Shown: positions 1-11,664 of the stretch, piece by piece
Layout of the letters: every line of letters begins with the position of its first letter
Position numbering within the stretch: position 1 is the stretch's first letter
Assembly: GCF_026914185.1 (NCBI RefSeq)
Contig: NC_070563.1
Location: 7,833,001 to 7,897,000, forward strand
Length of the DNA stretch: 64,000 nt
Origin: Puccinia triticina
Taxonomy: Eukaryota; Basidiomycota; Pucciniomycetes; Pucciniales; Pucciniaceae
Direction: 5' to 3'
Notes under the pieces: model-generated
The model's input: the letters and a program-made list of their open reading frames with translations, nothing else
What the model was told of the DNA's origin: nothing
The model's database searches: none
Program-made: the position numbers and the translations under genes

Positions 1-772
1 TTATAATTGTGGATATTCTACATTCCCTGAAATTTTTAGGATTTTCAGGGAGTGGGCGGTGGGCTTAGTAGGAAAATTCCCGCTAACTGAATAACTTTTT
101 TGTTACATTTCCAAACAAGCTAAAAATTTCAGGAATATTTAAAATCTGTATAATCTCCGTGTCCTGAAATTTTCAGCAATGATGTGGCATAAAAACATGA
201 GATATAAGGGGTGTGCGGCAGTCTTAAGGGGAAAAATCCAGCTAATTGAATAGCTTTTTTGTTACATATCACAGCAGTCCAAAAACTTGAGTAAACTTTC
301 AAATATGCATCTTCTCCTTGACCTTGAATTTTTAGCAATTTTGTGGCATCAGAACATGAGTTATATGGGGTGCGCAGTAGTAGGTATTATGACTACCGCG
401 CATCCCTTACATCTCAGGTTATGATGCCACAACATTGCTAAAAATGTCAGGTCACAGAGGATATTCATATTTGAAATTTCAATCAAGTTTTTAGACTGCT
501 GTGATATGTAACAAAAAAGCTATTCAATTAGCTGGATTTTTCCCCTTAAGACTGCCGCACACCCCTTATATCTCATGTTTTTATGCCACCCCATTGTTAC
601 AAATTTCAGGACACGGAGAATATACAGATTTTAAATATTCCTGAAATTTTTAGCTTGTTTGGAAATGTAACAAAAAAGTTATCCAGTTAGCGGGAAATTT
701 CCTACTAAGCCCACCGCGCACTCCCTGAAAATCCTAAAAATTTCAGGGAATGTAGAATATTCACAATCATAA
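1..772. repeat. Long foldback (inverted) repeat, left end outside window
   Basis: The two halves are reverse complements about a centre near 386. The first bases pair with positions up to about 772, so the left arm reaches the window edge and may continue beyond it. Each arm holds an internal unit repeated about every 159 bp: ggaaaattcc at 71 and ggaaaaatcc at 230, tgttacat at 101 and 260. No coding potential. The words resemble the 160-bp units at 51180-51640 and 56029-56640, so it may be a relative of those Mutator-like foldbacks. No target duplication can be tested because one end is cut off. Confidence 0.8.
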
Positions 773-2554
773 GTGCCCTGAAATTATTTGGCGGCTGGGG
801 CATGTAACAAAAAAGTTATTCCCTAAGTATATACCCCAGAAAAGGGGGTATGCAAAAAATAATTAATTAATTGAAATTGGTTTTTTTGGTATTCTGATTG
901 CATGACAATTTTGTTCATCATTTTTGACAAATTTTGATATTACTTGCGTCACGTAGAAATGAGTAGAAAAAAACCGGGTACGCACACGGAAAAGGGGGTA
1001 CACAAAAACCAGGTACAAACGCGGAAATACCCGGGTACGTTTAGTAACCCCCTATAAATAATTGATTACTCAGCTTTATTTAATTAATAAGTAAAACATT
1101 ATAGAAGATTCTTATTCTACGGGTAAAATAACCTAGGGTACCCTTAATTATTACCCCTTCCTTGTGTAAACTAACTTCAAAGTTTACGCAAGTGCATCAC
1201 GCCCTGCATGGATGCACTTGTAAGCATATATATATATAAGTACATATTTTTTCACCCATTTACAGTGACGTAACTGAGGTGTTGTGTATAGTTTAAAAGA
1301 TGGCTTTATTTGTTGCGTGGCGCACCCAAGCCCGCGTGCTCTGTTGCCTAGAACTCAAGCCCGCACTCATAGTGTACATATATGCATAATGCATAAACTA
1401 GCCCGCAACCAAAGCGCTCAGGTTACCAGTAAGTAAGAATAGGCCAGAATACACCCCAATAGCAATATTACATGTGTTATATGTCTTGTACACATGTAAT
1501 TAATCACCAAACAAGATGTAATTACCACGTCATCCAATATAAAAACATTCTAGATGGAAAAAGGCCCTTGCAACGTACACAGGAGACACTAGAAAGCGCC
1601 CCAGCTTCTCCCAAGCCTCACTACATATAAATTACAACTGTAGTAAATATGTAGAAGGGGTCAAATGAACTGGAGCACTTAATAAGCGCCTCCAGAACAT
1701 GTATGAAGCACTGCTTGCACATGTACAAGTGCACAGAAGCCAGTTCTAGTACCTTCTGTGGCCCATTTCCACGGAAATGAGCGTCACAGAACCCCCAAAC
1801 CAGCCCCCATGACGTGTAAGGCATGTGTAAAATCACGCAGAACCTCTGTAAATGGTCCTTGGCAACCCTTGTATCCAAGCCCCAAGGTTCCACAACCCAC
1901 AGCGCCTTCTAGCGCAACCAAATTGCCTCAGAATGCGCCCACAAGTGTCCCCATGTCCCCTGGGCGCCCCTGGAGGCCTGCCTAGGTTATAAAAAGGGCC
2001 CTTTCTCCGCCCAAAAGGAGATTCCCCAGTTTTACATTACCCATTAGAATTTTACCCGCCTTCAACAGCCTCATTAGCCTGTGATTTGCCAGGTAAAATA
2101 CCTACTTTCGTGATTTTCAGCCCCAATTTCCGCCCTGAAGCTGTCCAGTAACCACCCTGCCCTCAAGTTTACCTCCTCTGAGCGCCTCCAACTGCCCAAC
2201 ATCACGCCTGAAGAACCTCAAGTGAATCTAAGGTCTTATACTAGTAAGTTTAAGCCCCTTCTCTTGAGATTCTCCGCCATTTCTTTCTGGGATTTGAAAC
2301 ACCCCTGTTTACAGGCCCCAGTTCTTCATTCTAGAGGGATTAAAGACCCCTGATTTATCAGGCCCCTCTTAAAATTAATTATATCAATTTTATTACGTCT
2401 AAATTGGCCCAAATTGCCCTATTCTTACGCCATAATTCCCAACAATTACGTTGGAATTATCCCTTATAACCTTGTCTTAGAGTTTTATAACTCTAATCTT
2501 TAGCTTTGCGCCACGTGTAGCTAGAAGGATAATATCCTTGGCATCACGTAGGCT
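773..2554. other. Gene-free, AT-rich stretch
   Basis: No gene recognised. It contains a short tandem of cggaaaagggggta/cgggtac words (965-1050), an AT run near 1225-1250, and a TATA-like ttataaaa at 1987-1994 followed by C/T-rich DNA, which could be the promoter part of an old solo LTR. No matching second end was found, so the LTR reading is only a possibility. Confidence 0.4.
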
Positions 2555-3095
2555 GGCATAATAATTTAGGGGTATAAAAGATTTCTCACAAATGTGAGCA
2601 GCCCCAGAAGAAAGGTTTCAGGGATATGCTGTCACATCATAACCATCCCCCAGATTTATGTACAAATAGTTTGGTGACTTGGACATTGGAGGACTTCCCG
2701 TCACTTTTGAACAGATCTGGAATTCCAGATTTCGCAGGGAAATCTGGAATCTGGAACTCTGGATCACTTTGGGGATCTTCGGGGACCAAGATTGGAGGAC
2801 TTCCTGTCAATCTGGAAAGTCAGATCTGAGCCACCAGATATCAAATTTTGCAGGGAAATCTGGGTCCCTGAAGATCCCCAAAGTGATCCAGAGTTCCAGA
2901 TTCCAGATTTCCCTGAGAAATCTGGAATTCCAGATCTGTTCAAAAGTGACGGGAAGTCCTCCAATGTCCAAGTCACCAAACTATTTGTACATAAATCTGG
3001 GGGATGGTTATGATGTGACAGCATATCCCTGAAACCTTGCTTCTGGGGCTGCTCACATTTGTGAGAAATCTTTTATACCCCTAAATTATTATGCC
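2555..3095. repeat. 541-bp palindromic MITE/foldback
   Basis: Left end ggcataataatttagggg (2555) is the reverse complement of the right end near 3078-3095, and pairing continues for about 220 bp per arm towards a centre near 2825. The loop holds imperfect repeats of an aaatctgg / ccagattt motif. Apparent open frames here exist on both strands because of the palindrome and are not genes. A target duplication could not be assigned. Confidence 0.8.
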
Positions 3096-4438
3096 TCACA
3101 TACTGGATGCAAAATGGCTGCCAGGTCCCCACCGGAGCAACTCCAACCTGGCTGGACTGGGCCTGCTAATAAGTGAGAGGATTTCAATGGTATGGGACTC
3201 TGGCTGTGCTAGGGGGAGGCAGTCAGATAAGGGGATGAGCTATTGATTGGCTGAATTTTGGAAGGTGCTGTGGCAAGTACTATAAAAATCTTGGGTGAAA
3301 CTCTTTTCTATTGCGAGTTGAATTGGACTAGGCAAACTACGGAGTAAGACCTCGCAGTCAGACGACACATTCTTGGATTGGAAGGAAAGCTTGGTGCTTG
3401 TGCCAGCAGGGGTCAAGAGGAAAGGGATTTCAGGCAGGAGGTTGGATGATTTGGAAGGAGGATTGAGTGTCAAGCAACAATCCAAGTTTATTAAAATCAC
3501 AGAAACACGGAAGGCAAGATCAAAGTTTTTGCCTGTGCTCATTAGCAAAAATCCCATAAAAGTTGAAATTAATCCCCAAACACCCCGGAGGGCACCTTAG
3601 ATTAACCCTCCAGCCGGTGCCGGAGCAACAGGCAAAGAAAGGTTGGTCAAAGATGTAATCATGTGATTAGTGAGCTCCAGGGGGCGGGACAAAACCAAAT
3701 CCCACAGCTTCTGTCAGGGTACGTCTCTAAGGTGATGTTAATCTGAATGTAATTGATACTGGGTATCAATGAGGACAGCGCTGGCAAAGCGGGAAAATGA
3801 CTAAAACACTTAGACCGTAGTTTATCTCTACTCAACTATTGATGTGGGAGGAGGAGCCACACCTCTTGGATAAGAGGGGCCTAGCGGAGAAAGATACTCA
3901 CTGGGATCTAGAGGATCCAGACGCCGGAAAAAGGAGAGATTTGAGAAGAGGAGAGCCTCTTGAACTTACCTGGTTGGAGATTTACTAGTATCCGGGAGGT
4001 GAAGTTGAAGGCCAAGGGGAGTCGCGCATGAAGTTTGGTGGAGAGGGATAGAAGGTCAAAGGGTTTGAATGAAACAAGAGGTCGGCGACTTTTGCGCCCG
4101 GCTTGGACCCTCCTGAAACACTACAGGAACAGACCTGAGCCTCCCGACCAATGGAGGACCCATGAAATCAGCTCGGCGTCCTTGCCTGGCTTGGATACTA
4201 TGAAACAAGGAGGCGCCGCCGTACCCGAATCCAATTCTCTGATACCTCGCCTGAAAGGGACATGTTCCCTACCAGTCCTTTACTCTGCAATCATCAGCGC
4301 CCACCCCGAGCGCACTGGCGAATGGAAACTCAGTTCCCCTTGTAACCTTTCTTCAAAGATTCTAGTTCTTTCCATCCAAATTTTCCTTCGTTTCCTGCTT
4401 TCGGACCGAAACCAAAAACAAGAAAACACCAGCCCAGA
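3096..4438. other. Gene-free stretch upstream of the RRM gene
   Basis: No recognisable gene. A TATA-like tataaaaat lies near 3281 and C/T-poor, G-rich DNA follows. Open frames here show no family motif. The last 150 bp are the likely 5' untranslated region of the RRM gene. Confidence 0.35.
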
Positions 4439-4840
4439 ATGGAGTCTATGACGCCAGATCTTCTCAAAAGAATCGGTCAGCCCCCAAAGCGCACTCTTAC
4501 GACCATCCGAGTGCGGAATATTGCGCCCGGAACCAGTCTGGACAATGTAATAGCCGCTTTTAGCGACTTTGGCGAAATATTGGACTGTGTCCTCAAGCAG
4601 CGCTACCACGGACAGCTGCTACAAGTATCAGCTTTGATCCTTTTTGAATCTGAAGCGCAAGCTGCGCATGCAATACGCAAAATGGACGGCGCGGTGGCCG
4701 ACGGACAGATACTGGTCGTGGAACTCAAAGCAAATAAGAACCAAGCCCAAATTACTACTACGGATGGCGCAGCGCAGGACGTCGGATCTAACGCTGCGGA
4801 GGTACCTGTCACGCAATCCCTCCTGTCACGAATCTCCTGA
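4439..4840 (+). CDS. Small RRM-domain RNA-binding protein, intronless
   Basis: A 133-residue protein with one RNA recognition motif at residues about 20-95. RNP2 reads IRVRNI, and the RNP1 strand is LQVSALILFES, followed by a helix (AQAAHAIRKMDG) and a last strand (QILVVELK). The layout is that of ALYREF/SR-type RRMs, but RNP1 lacks the usual Gly and two aromatic residues at their canonical positions, so RNA affinity may be weak. The start follows an A-rich leader. There is no intron, and a run of 15 A lies 175 bp downstream, as in a processed retrogene; an ORF belonging to the neighbouring retroelement is the alternative. RRM confidence is high; origin is inferred. Confidence 0.6.
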   Translation: MESMTPDLLKRIGQPPKRTLTTIRVRNIAPGTSLDNVIAAFSDFGEILDCVLKQRYHGQLLQVSALILFESEAQAAHAIRKMDGAVADGQILVVELKANKNQAQITTTDGAAQDVGSNAAEVPVTQSLLSRIS

Positions 4841-5690
4841 AAGCAACCCAGCGCGGAAATGGCAACTCTTCATTGAGATTAAGCCAAGGAAAGATCATAA
4901 TCTAAGTTGCCTTTAATACAAAGCTATAAAACAGTATAAAAATTATAAAAGACATAGAAAACATATTAAAATATTAAAAATACTTAAGAAAATTCTCTGC
5001 ATAATATAAAATCCTAAAAAAAAAAAAAAATAGTACCAGCCAGGCCCCATCTTCTTCTCTTTCTCATTTCCTTTGCTTTTTCTTCCCTCTTTTTTTTTCT
5101 ATTCTTTTCTTCTTTTCTCATCATCCACTATATGAAGACCGCCTCATTCTTGCTTTGGATGATGGGGACATCATCGAATTTGGGGGTGGATGTGGTGAGC
5201 CTCATCAAAAGCACCTTCACTCTCCGCAGGCTCCAGGAATCAACTATCAGGGCAACCAACCACTCAGGACAACAACACGGAACACCAGACACAGGACCCA
5301 GGCGCCTCAACATCAAACACTCCATCATCGCCAAATCCAGACATGCATCAAACATCAATCCACATTGGTCATCAACTCAACAGCCCTTTTCTTGTCTCTT
5401 GGTTTCACACTAATGCACCTAATTTGGGATTAGTACTTGTCTCATCTTCATGCGCCTCATCCCTTTTGTTCATTTCTCTTACACTTCTCCTTGATTGAAG
5501 TTTTTCACTGTTTCAGTTTTCCCACAACCACAAGTCAACCGCCCCCCAGATTGTCTATATAAACTGCCCCTTTGTCCACACTTTTGTCCCCCATCAGCTC
5601 ATCAGACAGTAGTTGGTCAATAGTTATATAGTCTCATAGTTACCTTATAGTCAATTACAGTAGCCATTCTGCCTTGACAATTATATCATC
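4841..5690. other. 3' flank of RRM gene, poly(A) tract and TATA-bearing segment
   Basis: AT-rich DNA leads to a run of 15 A at 5016-5030. A pyrimidine-rich tract follows (5041-5115). A TATA box tatataaa at 5556-5563, followed by C-rich DNA and cagtagttggtcaatag, looks like an LTR promoter immediately upstream of the Gypsy 1 protease region. LTR boundaries could not be fixed. Confidence 0.4.
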
Positions 5691-6590
5691 TTGCCTGCTC
5701 AACATCCAGTAACCATTCTGTGGGAGAGCATTACTTACTTCGCCATCTCATCACCTTACCCTGATATCTTCTTGATCTTCTGCGCCACACCTTTTCTTGA
5801 GTTTCATTACTCTATTGGTGTCCTCTACTCTTTAGCATTTCACCCGGAGGGCAGCCTTTTCACGCACTCATCCCCTCCACAGCTATCTCTATCCCACAGA
5901 GTAGTCCCCACAACGACTGTTGCTGAGATCTGCTCAGTTTCCCCGGCAGTATCAGATGGCGTTAAAAAATGGGTCTTGCGGCGTCGCGTGGAGGTGGGCC
6001 CGGAGGAACTGAAAGTGCACTCGGGCACTCTGGTGGAAGGCCGGGAGTTCAAAGAATCTGAGGCGAATCCCTGTCTCTACTCCTGCCTGCTGGGCTATCT
6101 CACTTGTCTTATTGGAGCAGGGGAGAGCGCAGCCTCTCCGCTGATTGACTCAGGCTCGCAGTTGAATATTATATCAGATAGTATGGCAAATCAATTCAAT
6201 TTGACACCGCGCGGCAACTTTAGCTCTGCGGTCTATGGCATCAACAACCAGGCCTGCGAGTTGATTGGAGTTGCGGAGGACGTTCCAGTTCAAGTGGGCA
6301 AGAGCATTGTGGGCTACTGTCACTTCTGGATTACCCGTCAAGACAGCCCTTTCATCCTAGGTCGGCTGTTCTTGATGGATTTCAAGGCAACCCTCTTGTG
6401 TTCCCCCTTGGCGGGAGAGCGGATCATCCTCCCCGACTCTGAAGGACAGAACATTGAGTTCTCACTCTGTCCAGTCGAAAAGGGCCGGTGGGAGCGGGAA
6501 TTTCCGGCACACAGGCGAAAGGCTGTGCTCACCCACTGCGGGCGCGTCATGGAGTTGCCCAAGGGAGCGGAGCACCCTTCTTTTTTATGA
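5691..6590 (+). pseudogene. Gypsy 1 aspartic protease fragment
   Basis: The frame is open for 299 codons; only about residues 120-299 match a retropepsin. The catalytic triad reads DSGSQ near residue 150 (substrate-side strand LIDSGSQLNII), and the C-terminal FILGR followed by hydrophobic DFKATLLCSP matches the conserved end of Gypsy proteases. It would cleave the Gag-Pol polyprotein inside the virus-like particle. The N-terminal 120 residues look like translated LTR or leader DNA, with no Gag homology. The frame closes at TGA 6588-6590, about 880 bp before the RT frame. Gypsy 2 encodes the equivalent region fused to Gag, which suggests Gag was deleted here. Confidence 0.7.
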
Positions 6591-6901
6591 GAGGAGTTGG
6601 TTCGTTGTCCGGCAGCTTTAATTTAGGGCCTCGCATTTTGTCTGGCAAACCAACTCAACTCTCAGAGGCCCACGGTAGCGGTTTCTTTCCTTCTTCTGTT
6701 TTGTCTGTCAAAAACGTTAAAAGTCAAAACATCCGCAAAATCAAAAACCATCAAAAAACACCGACATTTCATCATTCCTGTCTCCATTTCCGCTTCTCTC
6801 TGAATCATTCTCACTCGACCCGGCAAAAAGGACTCGTTGGGCTCTCGGGTCAAGCGCAAGCAAAGGGTGGCATTGTGGGGTTTCCGTGGGGGCACAAAGT
6901 G

Positions 6902-6994
6902 TAGAAGTAAGTCCCCTCCATGGTATGCATCTCCGGGTAGATTCTACCGTCTTGTCAAAAACATTACCTTTGGCCACACTCGTGAGCAACTCGC
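6902..6994 (+). repeat. Pol-boundary module, copy A (Gypsy 1)
   Basis: Starts aagtaagtcccctcc, then gtatgcatctccgggt, then ctaccgt, ending gccacactcgtgagc. It lies after the protease stop. The same ordered words recur at 7306, 10600, 15031 and 15208. Confidence 0.65.
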
Positions 6995-7044
6995 CGGAAT
7001 TCTGTTCTCCTTCCAACTTAGGCAGCAGTCTCTCTCATCATCCT

Positions 7045-7225
7045 TGTCTCTGTGACAAGACTAAACTATTGTCCAAACTCGGTCTCCGCAAAGAGCATGA
7101 ACTACTTCTCCTCCGTGAAGAGGCTAAACTATTTACGCCTTATGGCGGCCTCCGTAATGAGGGTAAACTTCACCATCTCCGCGACAAGAGTAAACTAAAG
7201 GGCCTCTGAAACAAGGTTAAACTAC
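7045..7225 (+). repeat. Six imperfect 21-bp repeats in the PR-RT spacer
   Basis: Copies of a ctccgtgaagaggctaaacta-like word begin near 7049, 7083, 7111, 7150, 7176 and 7203. The spacing varies (26-39 bp), unlike a simple tandem satellite. No frame is conserved between copies. Confidence 0.6.
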
Positions 7226-7305
7226 TCTCTCAACCAGTTCAACATTGGATACAGGCGGAAAGAGGCGTGGTGGATTTTGGCATTTCGCAGAGGAATTGGA
7301 GACTT

Positions 7306-7404
7306 CAAGTAAGTTCTCTCCAATGTGCACCTCCGAGGGTAGATACCCCCCCCCCCCCCCTATTTTCAAAACTCTACGGCCTGCCACGCTTGTGAGCCGC
7401 CCCC
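7306..7404 (+). repeat. Pol-boundary module, copy B (Gypsy 1)
   Basis: Starts caagtaagttctctcc, then atgtgcacctccgagggt, a poly-C run (7347-7361), ctctacggcc, and ends gccacgcttgtgagc. Positioned just upstream of the RT frame. Confidence 0.65.
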
Positions 7405-7472
7405 TGCCTTTTGGTCTTTCTTACGCAGACAAGGCACCGTTCAAGGACTCTTTGGAAGTTAGGACGTGAAGT

Positions 7473-10400
7473 TTGCTACAGTGTGGACTCAGCGGTCAAT
7501 CCCAGGCAGCGCTTTTGGACGCTTGGAAATTGGGTGAATATGTGGTGTTTGCATCAAAATACAAGCCGGTCTCTCGCAAAGTCAAACCTGTCAATCAGCC
7601 AATGCCACTGGGTCTCAATCCCCCCCTTCGGCGCCCTCCTTTATCTCGGGATCCGTATCAGGGCCTTTCTCGCTTGCTAGTGGGCCCATTTGTGCCAAAC
7701 GGGCGCGTCACAGAGGAGCGCCTGTTGGTGGTGAATTTTGGCCCCAAGGGCTGGCTTTGGCCGGACGAACTCAATCTCATTAAGAATGTTCTTTCTCAGC
7801 GGAATGGAGCCATTGCCTTCGACGAATCTGAGAGGGGTCTGTTGAAAGACTCTTACGGTCTACCATACTTAATCCCGGTAATCCAGCACGAGCCCTGGAA
7901 ACAGACGAAGATCCCTATCCCTGCCGCCAAGATGAACGAATATACGCGGATCCTGAGGGAACGTTTTCGCAATGGGCTCTACAAGCAGTCGACTTCCTCG
8001 TACACAAGCCCGGTGTTTTGCGTCCTCAAAAGCAACGGAAAACTGCGTGTGGTACACGACTTACAGCAGCTCAATAAGATCACGGTCAAGGATGCTGGGA
8101 TTCCGCCAGCAACGGAGGACTTCATGGAGTCTTTTTCAGGGCGGGCCTGTTATGGTCTTGGGGACATCTTGGGCGGATACAACGAGCCCGTGCTTGACCC
8201 TATTTCTCGACCTCTGACAACCTTTGACACTCCTCTTGGCCGTTTTCAGCTCACATGTCTGCCGCAGGGGGCCACAAATTCTGTGGCCGTCTACCAGGCC
8301 CAGATGATGTGGGTGCTGCAGGACAAGATCCCCAAGCATGCTGGAGTTTTCATCAACAATGGGGGAATCAAGGGCCCCTCTTCAGATTACAACAATGCAG
8401 TTTTGGGCTGGCACCCTGGCGTCCAACGTTTCATTTGGGAATACGCCGAGACGTTGGAGCGCGTGCTTTTCAGAATCAAAGAAGCTGGATTGACCGTGTC
8501 TGCGGCGAAACTGGCCGCTTGCGTCCCCGCCCTCGAGATTGTGGGGCATGTATTTTGTAAGGAAGGTCGGAGGATGGCAAAGAGCAAGGTTAACAAAGTC
8601 CTGACGTGGCCGACCCCAGTGAACGCGACAGAGCTTAGAGGATTCCTAGGCATGGTAGTGTACGTGCGCATCTTCATCCCCGCGCTTTCCCAGATCTGTC
8701 TCCCGCTTCGCCGACTGACCCGCAAGGACGTTGAATTTGTTTGGTCGTCCGATTGCGAGGAGGCGTTCAACAAACTGAAGACTTTGGTTGGGAGGGACAT
8801 CGTTCTCATGAAAATCGATTATGGGCCCAGGGCGGGTCTCCTCAAGCTTGCGGTGGACTCCAGCTTTCACGCTGTCGGCGCCGTTCTTACTCAGGCCGAC
8901 GCTGAGGGAAGGGACCACCCAGCTTTGTACAAGTCTCTTTTATTTTCCGAGGTGGAGTCACGCTACTCACAGCCCAAGCTGGAGCTGTGTGGCGTGGTGA
9001 GAATCCTGAAGAAGCTGCAGACCACACTTTGGGGACAGCATTTTCAGCTGCAGGTCGACGCTCAATCATTAGTTCAGTTGATCAATTCCCCCAGTTTGCC
9101 CAACGCGCCAATGACGCGGTGGGTCTCCTTCATCCATCTATTTTCTTTCGACATCGTTCACCGCCTGGGAAAAACGTTCACCATGCCTGACGGACTGTCT
9201 CGCCGCCCGCAAGGAGAAGAGGAGTCGGATCCCCCCTTGTCAGATTTCGACAAGGATGCGCCAAGCATCCAGCCCGTGCATTCCTACGCAGCAGGTGGAG
9301 ACGAGACTTACCAGGGTTTTCAGGAAGGCTTTTGGCGCCAACTGGAGCTCTATCTGATCACGTTGACCCATCCGCCTGGTCTGGATGGAAAAGAGTTCCG
9401 CGCTCTCAAGCGGAGGGCGTCCAATTTCTTTGTTCAGTCAAACCGTTTGCTCAAGAGGGGTTCCTCACTCCCTTGCCTCATGGTCACGATACCTGCCAAG
9501 CAAGAGGAGATTCTTGAAAAGCTTCACCAGGACCTCGGACATTGCGGAGTTGCTGAGACATACCGTTGGATCGCGGATTGCTTCTGGTGGCCCTCCCTGA
9601 AGCAGGCTGTTGCTCGGTGGTGCCTAAGTTGCGAGGCCTGCCAAAAGAGGGATTCAAGGCGACCTCTGGAGCCGCGTTATCTTACCAGAGAAGAAACCGT
9701 TTTTGGACGGGTGTTGATGGATGCTGTTCACATCAAAGCTGGAGGCGCCAAGTATCTGATTGTCGCTTGGGATGATTTTTCCGGGTGGGTCCAAGCAAAG
9801 TTCCTCAACAACCTTACCTCTGAGGCGGTCGCAGCTTTCCTTCAAGAAAACTGGACTATGCGCTACGGACTAGCGCGCTCTTACTCAACAGATGGCGGCT
9901 CCAAATTCGGCGGGGCTCTAGCGGATATGTTGCGATTGTTGCCGGGTCAGCATCAAGTTTCTACACCCTACTACCCCGAGGGGCAGGGTATGGTCGAGTG
10001 AGGACACGGCCCTCTTAAAGCGGCGTTAGTCAAGTTGGCGGGCAAATCAGGCAAGAACTGCCGCAAATTTCTGCCTCTGGTACTGTTTGCCAATCGGATC
10101 TCGACGAAGCGCACAACAGGCTATTCACCGTATGAACTAGTCTTTGGTCAGCGCGCGGCCCTGCCTATTGATTTGGACATTGAATCATACCTCGGCGTCG
10201 ACTGGGAGGAAGTCCGCGACACGGCGGATCTTCTAGTGGCGCGGTCTAAGCAGCTAGAGCAGAGTGAAGATACTCGAGCGGAGTTAAGATACTCAAGCGG
10301 TTGCATACGAGCGCATGATGAAGGCGCGAAGTGATTTGTTACGCTACTGGGAAGATAGGAATTCTAGTCGGTTTCGCACCCTGCTTGCCGCGGGCAACCT

Positions 10401-10605
10401 CGTCCTTGCTTATAACCGACCTTTGGAGGTGCAGTGGGGGCAGCTCTTTGCCCACAAGTGGAACGGCCCCTACCAAGTCGTCAAGCAGGTCAACAGAGGC
10501 TCTTATGTTCTCTCTGAGCTCAATGGGACGGAGCTGAAGCGCCGGTTTGCGGTGGATCAGGTCAAGCGGTACTTTCCGCGCAGGGGCATTACTGACCAAA
10601 AGTAA
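7473..10605 (+). pseudogene. Gypsy 1 reverse transcriptase-RNase H-integrase
   Basis: RT occupies roughly 7850-8570 (LPQGATNS motif, motif A as YGLGDILGGYN), RNase H about 8840-9200 (LAVDSS, ELCGV), the integrase HHCC finger about 9520-9650 (LHQDLGHCG...CEACQK), and the integrase core about 9700-10010 (MDAV, TDGG, PEGQGMVE). The chromo-like tail with WNGPYQVVKQV ends at 10605. The RT catalytic pair reads FINN (codons 8355 and 8358) instead of FIDD, so polymerisation should be dead. An in-frame TGA at 9999-10001 replaces an Arg codon present in Gypsy 2. A 19-bp duplication (10268-10305) shifts the frame before the last domain. Confidence 0.9.
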
Positions 10606-10684
10606 GTCCCCCTCCTTAGTATGCACCTTGGGTTTTACTACCGTCATTGTTGTAAGCTCTACTCCAGCCACTCTTGTGAGCCAC
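10600..10684 (+). repeat. Pol-boundary module, copy C (Gypsy 1)
   Basis: Begins aaagtaagtcccc, overlapping the integrase stop codon, continues agtatgcacctt and ctaccgtc, and ends gccactcttgtgagcc. Same module as at 6902 and 7306, here after Pol. Confidence 0.65.
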
Positions 10685-11664
10685 CCATGGGACCCTCTTT
10701 CTTCTGGTTTCTTTAGGTTTCTCTCTCTTTCTTTGGCCGCACAGAACGTTGAAGGAGTCTGGGGACAGACTCCAAGTGGTGGGTGGATGTGGTGGCCCCT
10801 CTCGTGGCCAGCTAGTCAGGAGCATCACTGCCTCCAGCAGGATCATCAAGACTCAAGTTTCTTTTCACTTCCCAAGACTCAATTTCCATGCTGGGGTGGA
10901 CAGAAATCCGTCATTGGGTCCCGCGACTCAATGAAAGTTATGGCGCAGTCCCAACTCCCCAGGCCTCAAGATCTCTTCTCATCACCTTTCCACCTTCAAC
11001 TGGCTCCTCATCTCTCCTTTTCCTTCTGCCCATTTTCCCATATCCCTTTGTGAAACCCCCAGCTCCACTGAGGTTTCACAAGGTCTCACGTGTCATGTCA
11101 CATGACAGTGACTATAGTTCAGCCCGTCCCCCTTGCCCATCTAGCCCGGCAGAGACTCCGACCCCATTCTCTCTCTGCTTGGGCTAGGTAAGCCTTCCCT
11201 TTTCTCCTTCTCCTCTCTTCCTCATGTACATAGACTAATGAGAGACTCCGACCCCATTCTCTCTCTGCTTGGGCTAGTCATCTGCAATATAGCCCCCGAG
11301 GACGTTGGTTCTAGAACGTCCCCAGGCCTTGTGCCTTGTCCCACCAAGCCTCTCCGCCTCCAAACAGTGGAGGGTCTCCCGACCCTTACACCCTTCCTTC
11401 TCAGTTCCCCATGCCTCTTCAGCTTTCCTGGTCCTAACACAGCGCCTGCTGTGGGTTTATTTCCTTGTTTGTTTCTGATTTCTTTCCCTTCTGTTTTTTT
11501 GCCTGTCTTGAGTGTTTTTCATTTTCTCTTTCCTCTTTTTCTTTTGCTCCCTCTGGTTCTTTTCTTCCTGACTCATCACACTGTGTTTTCCTTTATTTTT
11601 CCTTGTGTTGTTTCCTTTCTTCTTTTTCTCTTGTTTGTGGTGAGTGTGCGCACGCGTAGCGCGC
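10685..11664. other. Noncoding flank between the two Gypsy elements
   Basis: No gene. It includes an exact 37-bp direct repeat (11151-11187 and 11241-11277) separated by 53 bp beginning gtaagcc, a palindromic stretch near 11088-11110 (gtcatgtcacatgac), and a long pyrimidine-rich tract (11450-11640). Part of this may be the 3' end of Gypsy 1 into which Gypsy 2 inserted. Confidence 0.4.
11151..11277. repeat. Direct repeat flanking an intron-like spacer
   Basis: Two identical 37-bp copies (start agagactccgacccc, end gcttgggctag). The spacer begins gtaagcc immediately after the first copy and contains agactaatgag before the second. A similar arrangement occurs at 38996-39106. Confidence 0.7.

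Larger units (their letters stand above)
5691..10684 (+). mobile_element. Ty3/Gypsy retrotransposon remnant (Gypsy 1)
   Basis: The order protease, RT, RNase H, integrase on the plus strand defines Ty3/Gypsy. No Gag or paired LTR was found, so the element is 5'-truncated or internally deleted. Pol is disabled by a TGA at 9999-10001, a frameshift near 10287, and loss of both Asp residues of the RT active site. It is related to Gypsy 2 at 11665-23552 (same protein order, same boundary modules) but clearly diverged. Confidence 0.85.

Noticed and set aside
2626..3032. Several overlapping frames in the 2555-3095 foldback
   Set aside because: Mirror-image frames on both strands caused by the palindrome; peptides are reverse-complement artefacts.
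4035..4451. 138-codon frame upstream of the RRM gene
   Set aside because: No recognisable domain, ends inside the RRM start region, composition like noncoding leader.
8349..8360. FINN as a functional variant of the RT active site
   Set aside because: Both metal-binding Asp are lost and the related element keeps FIDD at this position.
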